From Nemertoderma westbladi (lineage: Eukaryota > Xenacoelomorpha > Nemertodermatida > Nemertodermatidae), in the NCBI GenBank assembly GCA_032718475.1, contig JAUCBJ010002310.1, forward strand, positions 1 to 56,343: a stretch of DNA of 56,343 nt. Reading direction: 5' to 3'. Positions 21,301 through 32,419 of this stretch are shown here, piece after piece; position 1 is the first letter of the stretch, and each line of letters starts with the position of its first letter. Made by a program: the position numbers and the translations under genes. The notes below the pieces were generated by a model, which had not been told where the DNA came from, did not search any database, and worked only from the letters and a program-made list of their open reading frames with translations.

Positions 21301-21818
21301 TTGTCATCAGCAGTGGTACGCACTTCTGAACAAGCGTTCGAGGGGCTCGAGATGATCCCGAAAGCCTGGATGGTCATCCAGTACTCCACCGGTTTTTGGT
21401 TGAGGTCTCCTTCAGGCCACCACAGAAATCGTAGGCTGTCTCGATCCCTATCCAGCACCTTGACTTGTAAGAACATGCCTTCTATATCCGAAGCGAAAGC
21501 GATAGAATATTGCCGTAATCTTAAGAGTATTCCCAACAACGATTGGAGTAAGTTGGGTCCCGGCAATAACTCAGAGTTAAGGGATTGGCCCATGTAAAGG
21601 GCGGAGCCGTCAAATACTACACGGACTTCGTTGGGTTTACCGGGTTTGGGAACGTAATGATGTGTTAGATAATACGTTCTCTCAGTTATGGGCGTTTCTT
21701 CCGGTACTCGCTCCGCGTATCCCTTATCGATGAATTTCTTCAGCTGGGTCTTATACATCTCTTTAGCTGAAGCATTGGCCGTAAGACGCCGATGTTGTTG
21801 CTTGATTCTCTTCTCCAC
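18366..21818 (-). pseudogene. BEL/Pao polymerase: reverse transcriptase, RNase H, integrase
   Basis: One frame runs from about 21930 to 18366, broken only by two TGA codons (20592-20594 and 20346-20348). Reverse transcriptase: EVRVVFDGSA, then IAFASDIEGMFLQVKV (first catalytic Asp) and IYMDDNLKSL, the YMDD active site. RNase H: HVFGDASDMGIGIVAYL. Integrase: a zinc-binding H...H...CIPC segment (residues HSKLYHAGRERVLSE to NCIPCRKAF), then NTGVDLFGPIEV, RSDKGTNFIGANNEIK and WWGGSWERLIRSVKTAF, giving the D, D, E triad. The two stops fall where the family normally has Arg (after VP before AELKAA, and between ADIAS and GATPQEL). CGA-to-TGA change at CpG explains both. The 618-codon integrase part is otherwise intact. 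Confidence 0.92.
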
Positions 21819-21966
21819 TAAGTGTCGGTTATTTATAAAGTTGGGTTCTCGCCGTCGGAACGGAAGACCAATCTCATACCTACCTTGATCTTTAAGAAAA
21901 CGGGTAGTCGTTTCCTGAATCTGCTTGGCTCTCTACTACTCGACACATAGGGCCTTGTCGTAGGAA

Positions 21967-22680
21967 TTAGGCTCTACGGCAGATGTCTTCGGCTAGTTCT
22001 TTGTCGATGAATGTACCTGTGCTGCCAGAGTCAAGGAGGGCGTTCACTATTAAACTTTTCCCTAGCCTGTGGACTCTCAGCTGCACTACAGGGAATTCCT
22101 GGATTCCGACGTTGGAAGTCGGCGCTTTCCAAGATGGTTGCCAGTCTGGAATAGTCAGTTGCGCTTCATTATCAGTGTCAGTCTCATACGTAAGCGCTCG
22201 ATACACCGCAGTGTTTATCATATAACAGGATTCGTTTTCGTCGGAAATTTCGTCCGTGTAAAATCCTTCCATCTCAGAGCTGTGGTCAGTGTCGTTCACA
22301 TCACTGAATTGGACATGTAGTTTGGGCTCACTTACCTGACTCGTGCAGGTTCTGTAAAATTCTGTATGCAGCAAGATATGATGTTTCGCGCCGCACTTAG
22401 CACACCTGGCATATGAGTAACAGGTCCGCCGTTGGTGTCCTCGTCTGAGGCAATTATAACACAACCGCTTATCCCACATGACATCACGTCTATCCTTTAG
22501 GGATTTCTTCAAGAATCCATCACATCCACTTAAACGATGGGGCCCGTCGCACAATGCACATTTGGGTTTGATGTTACTTACTTTAACTTGTGTGGTGTTG
22601 TGCACACTTGTTCTTTCCTCGGGCTTTCTTCCATGAATTATCTTAGGAGACGTAGGAGGAGTTTTTGTTACCTGTTCTCT
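21967..22680 (-). pseudogene. BEL gag C-terminus (CCHC knuckles) and aspartic protease
   Basis: The frame is open from about 22680 to 21967. It contains CALCDGPHRLSGC, then a CCHC knuckle of the form CYNCLRRGHQRRTC and CAKCGAKHHILLH. Near the end is ALLDSGSTGTFIDKELAEDI, the DSG active-site motif of retroelement proteases with its following hydrophobic-Gly context. The upstream part joins gag through a frameshift near 22690. The downstream end (21967) is a stop, and polymerase continues in another frame about 40 bp later. Confidence 0.88.
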
Positions 22681-22705
22681 CCTGTCACTGGTTCGAGACT
22701 TAGAT

Positions 22706-23443
22706 TTACTTTACGTCTTTCGGTGTTTTGTTGACATAGTAAGATCTTTTGGTGTCTTTCCCGCTGTTCTCCTCGTGGGAGGTTTGGCTTTCGCCGTCGT
22801 CTGTATAACACACTGGTGTTACCTTTCTCCTAGAAATGGGTTTTTCACTCACCTTATTTTCCGGTGTCTTCTCTCGGGACTGCTTTAGGAGCTGTAATCT
22901 TACCTCTCCATTTAAGAATGATATGAGATCAGCCATGGTAGGGTCTCTTTGTTGCTGGTCCATCATATAGAGCACTCTTTTGTCCTAACGCGTACCTACT
23001 CCACCCTTTGGCAAAGTAGATGCCACGGCTCCAACAACCATGGAACTCTGATATTCATGAGACTTACCTAACCAATCTAACTGTCTACAGATCTCCTGGA
23101 TCTCATCGGAAAATTCTATAATCCCGCTGCTAAGAAACTTTCGGGGCGCTACTAATTTTGCATACAAATACCTAGCTATGTTAGTCCTATTACCGTACCT
23201 GATGTTTAGTGTATCGCAAACTTGTCTTAATCCATCTGGATGTCCAATAAACTTTAACGCCATTAACTTGGGAGGTCCTTCCAAGCACTCGATGAGGAAT
23301 CTTAGTTTCTCTCCGTGGGATAGTATGGAACCCTGTATGTTATCTTTATAATATTCATTAAAAGGTAACCATTTCATCTCATCTCCTTTGAACTTGACGA
23401 TCTTTCCCACCTTTACCACTTGACGGGCTTCGGTTCTAGCCAT
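22706..23443 (-). pseudogene. BEL gag, central region
   Basis: IVKFKGDEMKWLPFNEYYKD followed by GEKLRFLIECLEGPPKLMAL matches the DUF1759-type capsid region of BEL/Pao gag, which packs RNA in the particle. One frame covers 23443-22706 but has a TAG at 22985-22987 (after GGVGTR); the same frame resumes directly with the typical acidic-basic helix ADLISFLNGEVRLQLLKQS. The frame then shifts near 22690. Confidence 0.85.
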
Positions 23444-23611
23444 TTTGACGCGTAAAACTTTCTTGGGCCATCGTATTATTTAATATCGAGTTATCGGTAT
23501 ATAAATTTCTCGGATTAGGATCAGGTCTATATGGAATATCATTATTATTACTCCCTCACTATTAGGGTGAAGTCCAGCTAGCCGTCTCCTTAACTCTTTG
23601 TCACCTATAAA

Positions 23612-24229
23612 TCATTGATAGTCCGACAGAGAGATGTCAATAACGTCCTTCTTCTGAGGTTTCTCTGATGTAACGTCGCTTTCCACCTGAGAAAAGGTAG
23701 TGTCTGTTGATTCTCTGTGGGTCGCGCGCTCAGTTAGCTGAATTTTCCATTGGGTTGTTCCTTGGACTTTAAGACTCACCCGTTGGAACCAAGTCTTTAC
23801 GGCGACTTGCAACGACGTGTCTTGGCTTCTATTCGAGGCTTCCTCAAAGGCTGAAAGGATTAGTCTGATCCGTAAAATTCGTTCTCGCACTTGATAAACC
23901 TCTTCTGCCATCCTTGCTCCGATTTCGGGTGTCAACTCTACAGTGTCTGAACTGCTAGAGTTATCGGGCCGCTGAGAAATAAATTCTCGGTTCGGGTGTT
24001 GCTGCTGTTTAACAGCAGCCTCTTGGTCCCTCTTGACTTGAGCCCGAGTGCCTATGATAGACCTACGGTGCTTGACTAGCCTAGGGTCTGATACTACTAC
24101 TGGAGGGATGACCTTTCTTACAGTAGGAGGGGACTTGGACTTTGGTCTCAGATGTTCTGCACTACTATCTGAGTCGCAGACTGTTCTTTCTAGGAGACTA
24201 TCTGACAGTGTTTGTTTTGTGTCAGCCAT
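23612..24229 (-). CDS. BEL gag, N-terminal region
   Basis: This 205-codon frame starts at a good ATG (MADTKQTLSDSLLER) and is rich in Ser, Pro and charged residues, with a predicted helical stretch (ARMAEEVYQVRERILRIRLI). It is the first coding sequence after the leader, as expected for gag. It ends at a stop 170 bp before the capsid-like frame, with a shift or lost segment between. No domain was recognised by itself; assignment rests on position. Confidence 0.6.
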   Translation of the reverse strand: MADTKQTLSDSLLERTVCDSDSSAEHLRPKSKSPPTVRKVIPPVVVSDPRLVKHRRSIIGTRAQVKRDQEAAVKQQQHPNREFISQRPDNSSSSDTVELTPEIGARMAEEVYQVRERILRIRLILSAFEEASNRSQDTSLQVAVKTWFQRVSLKVQGTTQWKIQLTERATHRESTDTTFSQVESDVTSEKPQKKDVIDISLSDYQ

Positions 24230-26117
24230 GTTTGATTATACAGTTGAATGTCTACTACTATAACGACAGTTAAAGCAAGTCTAGTAATTCAGTATCCACT
24301 GTAAGCCTAGTAATTAATTACCGATACCGTTACTCAGTGTAACATGATATATATACAATATATTAGAATACCGGTATACACTTATAGTATATATATAAGT
24401 ATTATTACAGACTAGGATTAGTCACAGAATACCGGTATATAATTTCGGCCTAAATTTATATAAATAAATATAATAAGCCTACTGTGAATACCGGTATACA
24501 CCAATAGTATATATAAGTATTATTATAGACTAGGATTAGTCAAAGAATACCGGTATATAATTTCGGCCTAAATTTATAGAAATAAATATAATAAGCCTAT
24601 TGTAAATACCGGTAATGTCAATTATTTTATAATACTGAATCTCTGAATTTTTAGGGTTACTTCCCTTCTACTTTTTACTGTTATCAAGCAGTAGTCTAAC
24701 TGATATTAAGACCTAATTGGTGTATAACAGGCCTACTATTTTATAAATCGGTTTAAGTTGATTTATAATATATTATGTACCCGTACAAGGGTTTTTGTCA
24801 ATGTTTGAAATAAATGTTATTATTTCTGGTAAGGAGTCACTACACAGAAGCTGAATGCTCTCAGTGGAGTGCTACTTGTTGGACACTAAAGCGAATAATT
24901 CTACTTTACTAAGTTACTTATTACTACAAATTACATACAATTACTGTGTGAGATTACAATCTCTAAATAAACACCAAAAATTACACATACAAATTTCAGG
25001 GTAATTTTACAGGAAATCTACAAACCAGCCTAACAAGGAGTTAGAATTTCTGGTTCTTACAAACGGACAGGAAACTACGGTATTTGAAAATAATAAAGTA
25101 GTAGTAAATAAATTGCGCTGTCCAGATAAGAAAATACCACCGTCTGACGACTTATAGTCTTAAACTATAAGTACTACGTTATGTACCCGGAGTGTCCTTA
25201 CCTAGAAGTTAATTACCGCAGCCAACCAGAGCTAACGTGCCTATTAACCACTTTATAACACAAATATACTGCCTACACACTAATTACTTTCGGAAAGCAC
25301 TGTACGCTAAACCCTAAATTAGGTACAATTACTTATACAACAAATAACCAGTAGTTAAATATACTTGTACAGCTAAAAGAACCACGGTATCTGCTGGAGT
25401 GACCAGAGCATAAAATCACCAGTCTTTACCTACGCCAAGCAGCCCTGATGTAGTACCGGGGTTAATTTAACTATAACGGTATGTATAACAAGCACAATTA
25501 CTGTAGGAATAAACTTAGGGGTTATGTGGGTTGCAAATACTCGCATAGACTCTGAATAATACATATTACGCTACCCGTGCAGACTACACAAACAAAATAC
25601 AGACCAAATGCTGACAGACTACTGGCAAGCCTAAATAAACTGCAGTATATGCAGACTCCGAAATGCGTTCTAACCGAGTAGTACGACTTATTCTTTCGGG
25701 GGGGGGGGGGGGGGGGGGGATTTACCTTACAACACTGGATGCCCCACCTTCCTAAGTACTTTATCAGACATATACTCTACACACACTGCAATCTCTTCAG
25801 ACCTAACAACAGCCAGACAACAATCCAGCCTACAAATTATCTGTACAATTTGAGCGGGCTTACACGCCTTCTGCTCAATATTACACTTACAGACAAGTAA
25901 AACTGACAGAAATAAGTAAAATTCCAATAAAAAAACATGGCGGCCGTCCCTGATCAAATATCAAGACCTACTGGTATATAATTATCAAAATCGAATAATA
26001 CTGCTGTACCTGTAAGTACCGGTTCGGGTAGTTGGGCAGTTAGGCCTACAGCTTACCGTTCGACCGGTACCTTCGACTTTATTGCCTACGGCGCAATCAA
26101 GAGTTTAAGTCTATTAT
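24230..26117 (-). other. BEL leader (5' untranslated region)
   Basis: This 1.9-kb stretch lies between the 5' LTR and gag with no supported coding sequence. It contains a 120-bp tandem duplication (24366-24603) rich in ACCGGTATA and a G tract of about 22 bases at about 25698-25719. Just inside the 5' LTR the sense strand reads ATAATAGACTTAAACTC, not the TGG expected of a standard tRNA primer-binding site, so primer usage is unclear. Confidence 0.55.
24366..24603. repeat. Two-copy tandem duplication, about 120 bp each
   Basis: GAATACCGGTATACAC begins the copies at 24366 and 24486; a third start (AAATACCGGTA) follows at 24604. The copies share AGACTAGGATTAGTCA and TTTCGGCCTAAATTTATA with a few differences. 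Confidence 0.85.
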
Positions 26118-27306
26118 TGTTCGCGCTTTCAGACCTTTAGCAGTTTAACCTGCCAATTTTAGGTGTCCTCTTGTTTATAAATCGACTTTAGCCTATAACA
26201 AGTATTTAGTGCACATAAAGTTACATTAGCCGAAGCCAGTCTATGCGCGATCATTCACCCACTGTTAAGGGAGACTGGATTCGGATGCTTTGAAATGATT
26301 GCGGTGCAGACCTACTGTATTATTCGATTGATCATTACTATATAATCTCTGACAATATTATTCACTTTCGGGGAAATATTAACAGTTCCTTCCTAACCTT
26401 CCTAACGTTGCACCTTAAGTATATAAAACAGAGTTATGACTTATACTAAACACAACGAGATGGCCACTGAGTTTCGTAAATAGCGCATTCTTTAGGAGAT
26501 GTTTTATTATCTGTCACACTACTGTACACGACTTCACACTGATCTGCTGACCGTCACTGAATTTGATCATATATAAGGTGGATAGCAACTGACACATGTA
26601 GGGATTATGAAATAGCATTTAATTCACACAAAAACCACTATAATGTAAGTCGCAATTGCTACAGGTAACTGGTCCCTCTTACCTTCAGTAATCAAGAAGA
26701 TTGGGGTTTTATGATTATTTATCGGTATTCTCCAAATATATCAACAATATATCCATATAACAACAATTAATAACAGAAGTAAAATAATGCGGTGAAAGTC
26801 AGTATGTCGGTAGGTGATCGGTAGTACCGCAGTGCAGTTTGCATTGATATGTGGATTGCAGTGCTCCAGGTGTTATTCAGTTGGTGGCCAGATAATAGAT
26901 TTACGTTCCTATGTTTGGCCTAATGTTTGGTCAAAGTCTGAAACTTCAACAGAAGCACAGAAGAATTTCTAAGCCGATGTTCTGAGGCTCAGAAAGGTAA
27001 ACAAGACCGTAATGCATTGCGCGGTTTTCCGTAGGCCTCTGTACAAGACAAAATGAAAATCGCTCTGATTGGCTGAGCAGAACAAAGAGAGGTTCCACGT
27101 TTACAGTAAATCAGCTGACAGATTTCGTCATCTGAGTTCCAGTCTTTTAGAGTATTAGGCGCATTGCGGCAGAAAATGGCTTGTTATGTCCGCTAAAGCA
27201 CCTACACGGTACATTGCGGAGAAATTGGCTTGTTATGTCCGCTAAAAGCACCTACACGGTATATTGCGGAGAAAAATGACTTGTTATGTCCGCAAAAGCT
27301 TTTACA
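26118..27306 (-). repeat. 5' LTR of the BEL element (uninterrupted)
   Basis: This 1,189-bp LTR begins TGTTCGCGC and ends CTTTTACA on the plus strand. It matches both halves of the other LTR and keeps the empty LINE target at 26813-26822. CAATG (27307-27311) follows. Confidence 0.92.
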
Positions 27307-27311
27307 CAATG
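27307..27311. repeat. Target-site duplication of the BEL element, right copy (CAATG)
   Basis: It matches the CAATG at 11992-11996 on the other side of the element. Confidence 0.85.
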
Positions 27312-28375
27312 CGAAAGTGTTTTTTATAACTAAAAGTTTGGTTAAATTTTCTTAATTATTTATTTATATTTCTTAAGTACCGATTTTTGGATAGAAGTGC
27401 TCAATTTTAATCTGTATCTATTAACTGACCCTCGTCCTGCGCGATGGCCCCACGAACGTGTTAAAGGTTAGTATAAAATGATGGTCAAGAGATTAATTCA
27501 TTTGACACAGGAAAGATGAGTAAAATGATAAATTTTAAAGTGATAATTTTGACTATAATTGATACCTAGACTTTACTCATTTTAATATAACTGAGAAGGC
27601 ATTCAATTTATTTGAATATTGTTACATTTTGGGGAGTTTTTAAATAATAGTGAATAAATTTATTTTGAATTATTTATTATCAATCAGATTATACATATAA
27701 GATGAGCTTTCTTATGTCTATACAGTTACACAAGACACAAAACCCAATGATACACTTTATTAAAAAATTTATTTCCATCACCTAATACATAACACCAAGA
27801 CTCATGCGAACATAGTTTATTGGAAAAATTAATTGGTTAAATGTTGCAAAGATCTTCATTGCACAAACGGAGACTGCATAGGGTATTATTTTCCCATATG
27901 AGTTCACACAAAATACCTTCTAAACGGTGCTGTAGCCTCAGATCATCGTTCGGAAGGGTGTCCCCGGAATCCCCTTGGCAATGGCCAATTTGTTGACGTC
28001 CTACGTATAATGTCTGAATGAAATAAGAATATCTGTTACATTACCGTTAGTGTAGCTATATATTAATAATAATTGTATATATCAGTAATAATTTGACGAT
28101 AGTCAGCTGATTGGTAGGTTTCGTACAACCCAAGGTCTCAAGTGCCAAACCCGGAAAATGACAATATAATTTATTAAGTCCTAAAGTGAGACATAGAATC
28201 AGGGATAATCAATTGAAATTCGTCAAACGCGTTTCTAAATGTTAATAATATTAACTGGGGTGCTTGTGTTTGTGTATATAGGTTAATACATTTCAGGTAA
28301 TAAGCTGAATTGGTAACTACTGGTTGTTGTTTAGAATTTTGCCAGGCCCGTTGTTTGGAAGGTCGTGACCCTAAC
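27312..28375. other. AT-rich intergenic sequence
   Basis: This is the right flank of the BEL insertion. No gene was recognised; a GC-richer patch at 27940-28000 has no identifiable feature. Confidence 0.4.
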
Positions 28376-28561
28376 CTATGCCATTTTTTCCTTTACAGTA
28401 CATACATGTGCTGTGTGCTTGCTTACCATGCAAGCAGAGCAATTTCTTTCTATAACAATATCTATGTCTTCTATTGGTTGGTAATCGTATCTTACGTATG
28501 TGTTGCACCTCAAACTGTATCCAACTACAACAAATGTTGCAAATACCAACAATTTCAACAT
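28376..28561 (-). CDS. Possible exon for a small secreted Cys-containing protein
   Basis: From the ATG at 28561 the frame begins MLKLLVFATFVVVGYS, a plausible signal peptide with cleavage before LRC. About 40 residues follow with Cys in LRC, NCSAC and HVC. A donor-like ACT|GTAAAG just before the stop suggests that the coding sequence could continue into another exon, giving a Cys-rich secreted peptide (for instance three-finger-like), but the family is not recognised. The plus strand over the same bases is also open (28310-28600) without recognisable features, so the choice of strand rests on the signal peptide alone. Confidence 0.35.
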   Translation of the reverse strand: MLKLLVFATFVVVGYSLRCNTYVRYDYQPIEDIDIVIERNCSACMVSKHTAHVCTVKEKMA

Positions 28562-29237
28562 TTTCACAGAATTTATTTACTTGTAACCACACAAATTTGA
28601 AATCAAAATAATTTATTTAAACAAAAGATTGGGGAAGTCGAATATGCAAAATTCTGAATAAATGAAGAAATGAAAAAAAATTCGAAATTTTGAAATAAAC
28701 CCTATCTGAATCTTTCCCACAATTTTGCACAAGAATATTTCATACCCTAGCTAGGCACACTGACAGTAATAAATTGTGTAATATTACACAATATCGAACA
28801 CCAGCAAATTGTATACCAAGGGTTCCGAGGTATATGAACTATTTCCCATATTCCTTATTTCCCTTCAATTTATTTCAAGCTTTATTTCAATGTACCTAAT
28901 TATATTAAATAAGATAATAATTATTATATTATTATTATGTATTTGCAATTTCAGCGAGACTTTCCTGTTAACAAAATTACAAGATTTCCTCAAAAAGTAG
29001 CAGACTAAAGTGAGTGGGTATTGTATATATAGGCCTAAAGGAACATACTGTTCTGCGGCAAAAATACTACAGTAAGACACGTGGAGTGTGTTGGACAGAC
29101 CAACTGTACGTATGTTGGGTAGGTAGGTAGATACTCTGCTGTATATACGAAAGACTGAGTCTACAGTATAAGTGTGTTGAACGAACTATATAACTGAATG
29201 TGCAGTATAAACTGTTGGAAACGTTATCGGGTGGCAG
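28562..29237. other. AT-rich intergenic sequence upstream of the second LINE
   Basis: No gene was seen. The 5' boundary of the following LINE was not located, so part of 29000-29237 may belong to it. Confidence 0.35.
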
Positions 29238-31355
29238 GTGTCTGAGTTATTTAATAATCGTAAATTATTATCCGAGGCTGAAATCTCGGCGCAATTCTAT
29301 GTTGCAACAAACTTGAGTGTAACGACATTAGAACACTTACCGATACTGTATATTGGTATATACATTACAGTATTAATCTGGCACGATGTTTGGAATGCTG
29401 CTGGTAGTCCCACCGGCAGTAGTAGTTATCTTTTTCACATGCGACGTACGAGCCGCGCACAGTATCAGTACGCAGTTCGTAGGCTTAAAAGGTCACAGGA
29501 CTCGATTAATATTTTTAATGAAATTAAACAATTTAGAGGTAACCAGCGTTTCCAATCAAATTCTATTAATGGTGTAACTAATCCTACTGAAATTTCAAAT
29601 ATTTTTGCAAATATTTATTCGACTTTATATAATCAAGAATATATTGTGGATATTTCTATTGGTGATATCGAAAATAAATTACTAGACACATTGCGCAATC
29701 TGAATGATAATAATGATTTTAGCACTAATTATAGCAACTGTGCAGGTTTTCGTGAAATGTTATCACCTCGTATTTTACACGAAGCCTTGTTAGGATTAAA
29801 AAATAACAAGTCCGATGTGAGTTACAGTTTTGATTCAGGCGCTTTAATTCACGGTGGTATTTTACTTGAGCAACATTTGTCAACTTTATTTAATGCTTTT
29901 CTATCACACGGTATTGTTTCTAAATGTCTACTGTACATTTCCTTTATTCCGATTGTAAAAAGTAAATTGGGTGACCTATCGGCAGACAGTAATTATAGAG
30001 CGTTAGCTATATCGTCGCTAATCTTAAAGGTATTTGAATGGGTAATGATAATTAGTTAAGGTGATAAGTTGAAGTTTGATGATTTACAATTCGGTTTTCG
30101 TACTAATTCTAGTACGGTTATGTGCACATGGTCTGCGTCTGAAGTAATTAATTATTATCTGAAGCACTTGACTCCTGTTTATGGCTGCCTTTTAGATTTT
30201 ACTAAACCTTTTGACCTTATCGAATGGCCTAAACTATTTCTAGAATTACTGAAAAAAGGTTTTTCTGTTCTCTATTTAAGGTGTCTTATTTTTATTTACC
30301 GTAATCAGTTCTGTGCAGTGAAATGGTTAGGGTGTCTCTCATCACAATTTTTGATTTCAAACGGCGTCCGACAAGGGTCTGTTTGGTCGCCAATACACTT
30401 CTGTATTGTTTTGAATATACTTATTAAATCCTTACGTAATTGTAAAGTAGGATGTTATATTGGTAGCCAGTATTTTGGGGTGTTAGCCTACGCTGATGAT
30501 GTGCTTTTGCTTTGCCCTTCTGTGATAGGTTTACAATATATGATAGACATTTGTAAAAAATTTTGTAGTGCATTTAATTTACGTCTGAGTACCAATGCTG
30601 ATGCACCTAAATGTAAGTGCAAATGCATCCCTTTTGGTTTTTCATGGAATCCCCCACAGCGGAAACTTTTTATTAATAATATTTTGCTGCCTTGGGTAAA
30701 AGATGCAATTCATCTAGGAATTACTCTAGATTTCAAGTGCACTCTAAATGTCGATATTCTACGTAAAAGAGGTCAGTTTGTTGGAAAGCTGCATAATATC
30801 AGACAAGAATTCGGTTTTGCACATCCAAGTAATGTTACGAAATTACAGAAATTATATGCTATGTCGTTCTACGGTAGCTGTACTTGGAAACTTTGGTCAG
30901 ACGAATGTCGTCGAATTTTAACTAGTTGGAATACGAATGTACGAATTTTATGTCGCCTTCCTTTTAACGCGCACAGATTTATTGTTCAGGATGTTGTCTG
31001 TTTTTTGCACCCTTGGGTGATACTCTGTAAAAATTTTGTATCTTTTTGTAACTCAATTTGTAAATCAGATAGGCTTTGCGTCAGATTTCTTGTGAATTTA
31101 TTTACTACTGATTGTGGAAGTATCAGCGGTAATAATCTTAGATGTATTGCGAATGATTGTAGGGTAGTAGATATTAAGGAATTGACAACATCTGTAGTAG
31201 TGAATAAATTAAAGTATGTTCATACACCTGCAGGAGAAAATTGGAAAATTGAAACCTGCAGGGATTTAATAGATTCGTTAGTTGGATATTCGGAAATACC
31301 CGGTTTTTCAAGTTCGGAAATTAAGCATTTATTAGACTTAATTTCTTCGTCGTAG
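29238..31355 (+). pseudogene. Reverse transcriptase of the (AAT)n-tailed LINE, one in-frame stop
   Basis: One frame of 705 codons is broken only by TAA at 30057-30059. Before it are a pre-RT region with MRRTSRAQYQYAVRRLKRS and LSPRILHEALLGLKNNKSD, then YRALAISSLILKVFEWV. After it come LQFGFRTNSSTVMCTWSASE, YGCLLDFTKPFDLIEW (first catalytic Asp), SNGVRQGSVWSPIHF and LAYADDVLLLCPS (YADD active site). The C-terminal third is Cys-rich with IHLGITLDFKCTLN and YGSCTWKLWSDECRR. The layout resembles CR1/L2-type elements. The stop sits between two conserved blocks, so it would remove the catalytic half of the protein. Confidence 0.85.
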
Positions 31356-31461
31356 TTGATTTCTCGTCTGTGTATGCATTATGTGTATCTATGTACGTAC
31401 CACTGTATTAATTTGTGCTAAAGTGTACCATATAATTGTAACTATGTTTACGAATAAAATA

Positions 31462-31492
<31 letters not shown>
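29238..31492 (+). mobile_element. 5'-truncated non-LTR retrotransposon of a second type
   Basis: Coding sequence for a non-LTR reverse transcriptase is followed by a short 3' region and an (AAT)n tail (31462-31492). It differs from the (TAG)n family in protein and tail. No endonuclease domain is seen upstream. A target duplication was not identified because the left boundary is unclear. Confidence 0.8.
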
Positions 31493-32419
31493 TGGGTGAT
31501 CTTCAACAGTAAACCCTTCCACTCTGTTTCCTAAATGAATGCCTGTTTACCACCATGATGGGTAACAGTGGGTCGGAACTAACTTTTAGAGTATTGAACA
31601 CAGAATTTGATATATATTGTGAGTTTGTATGCACCCACTGACTACAAAAAAAATGAAAAGATAAAATCGGTCGACATCTTCATTTTTAATTTGAAAAATT
31701 GCAAAAATGTACAAAAATTTCAAACTTAAAAATTGAGTAAGTCTGAAACAAATTCGAACACCTTTTTTTAGAATTGCATAATTTTTGTAATGCCAAACTG
31801 AGCCTAAAAATGGCTCTATTACTAAAAACTGCCGACATCTTCTTCTTCTATAAGTGAAAATAAATTTGCTTAATAAATTTTAAAATAATTATTTAAAATC
31901 AAATTTTTTAAAACTCATTTACATCAACATAATATGTTGATGTAAATGAGTTTTAAAAAATTAATAAATTAATAAGCAATATTATTGCTTATTAATTGCT
32001 CAATCTGATCTAACTGAAAATTATTTAGTCTGACTCATTGATAATTATACTCCTACACTACATTATAACCATACATTACTAATTGAATAATAATATAATA
32101 ATGCAATATAATGGAAGGATGGCTTGCAGACGAGCTGTTTTTCCAGACTAATTTATTGTTTTTCGGCAAGCAGTCTTTGGGTAGTAGTTAAACATAATGT
32201 GATAAAACGTCTTGTAATTAAATATATTTCCCTTATTTCTCTAAATTAAATTGGCGGCTTAAAGTTTGTGTTGTGAAATTTCGTAGCTTAGGTTATAGCA
32301 TATATAATATGGTAATTTGCTTTTTTAGTGGTGGGCGTTGTGGGCTTCCGTAGTTAAAGGAAAATGCAAACTCATTCTAAAATTCATATGAATCTAGGTT
32401 CACTGTTTGTATCCTCTGA
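31493..32419. other. AT-rich sequence with large palindromes
   Basis: No gene was recognised. The palindromes at 31902-31999 are the only clear structure. The stretch may hold the 5' end of the element whose degenerate gene starts near 32420. Confidence 0.4.
31902..31999. repeat. Two adjacent near-perfect palindromes
   Basis: The first (31902-31962) has 30-bp arms around a single central base, with AAAACTCATTTACATCAAC in the left arm and its complement in the right. The second (about 31967-31999) has arms of about 14 bp with TTAATAAGCAAT facing its complement. Each could form a cruciform or a long RNA hairpin. Confidence 0.85.

Larger units (their letters stand above)
11997..27306 (-). mobile_element. 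Complete, decayed BEL/Pao LTR retrotransposon
   Basis: Two direct repeats (11997-15009 and 26118-27306), starting TG and ending CA on each strand, bound the element, with CAATG duplicated outside. All proteins lie on the minus strand in the order gag, CCHC knuckles, aspartic protease, reverse transcriptase, RNase H, integrase. This order, the DUF1759/DUF1758-like gag region and the integrase segment APWWGGSWERL identify BEL/Pao. An additional long reading region (16641-15088) follows integrase. Without the LINE that interrupts its 3' LTR the element is about 13.5 kb, longer than usual for the family. The LTRs differ by several percent plus indels and the frames carry stops and shifts, so it is an old insertion and cannot move by itself. 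Confidence 0.93.

Noticed and set aside
20941-21597. Plus-strand open frame of 218 codons
   Set aside because: It is antisense to the BEL reverse transcriptase, which has all the expected motifs.
25698-25719. Long G tract as a special structure (also 43466-43484 and 43559-43572)
   Set aside because: Homopolymer G runs of this length are prone to assembly and slippage error; a quadruplex role cannot be argued from the run alone.
28310-28600. Plus-strand open frame of 96 codons
   Set aside because: No domain or signal is evident, and the minus strand offers a better signal-peptide frame; at most one of the two is real.
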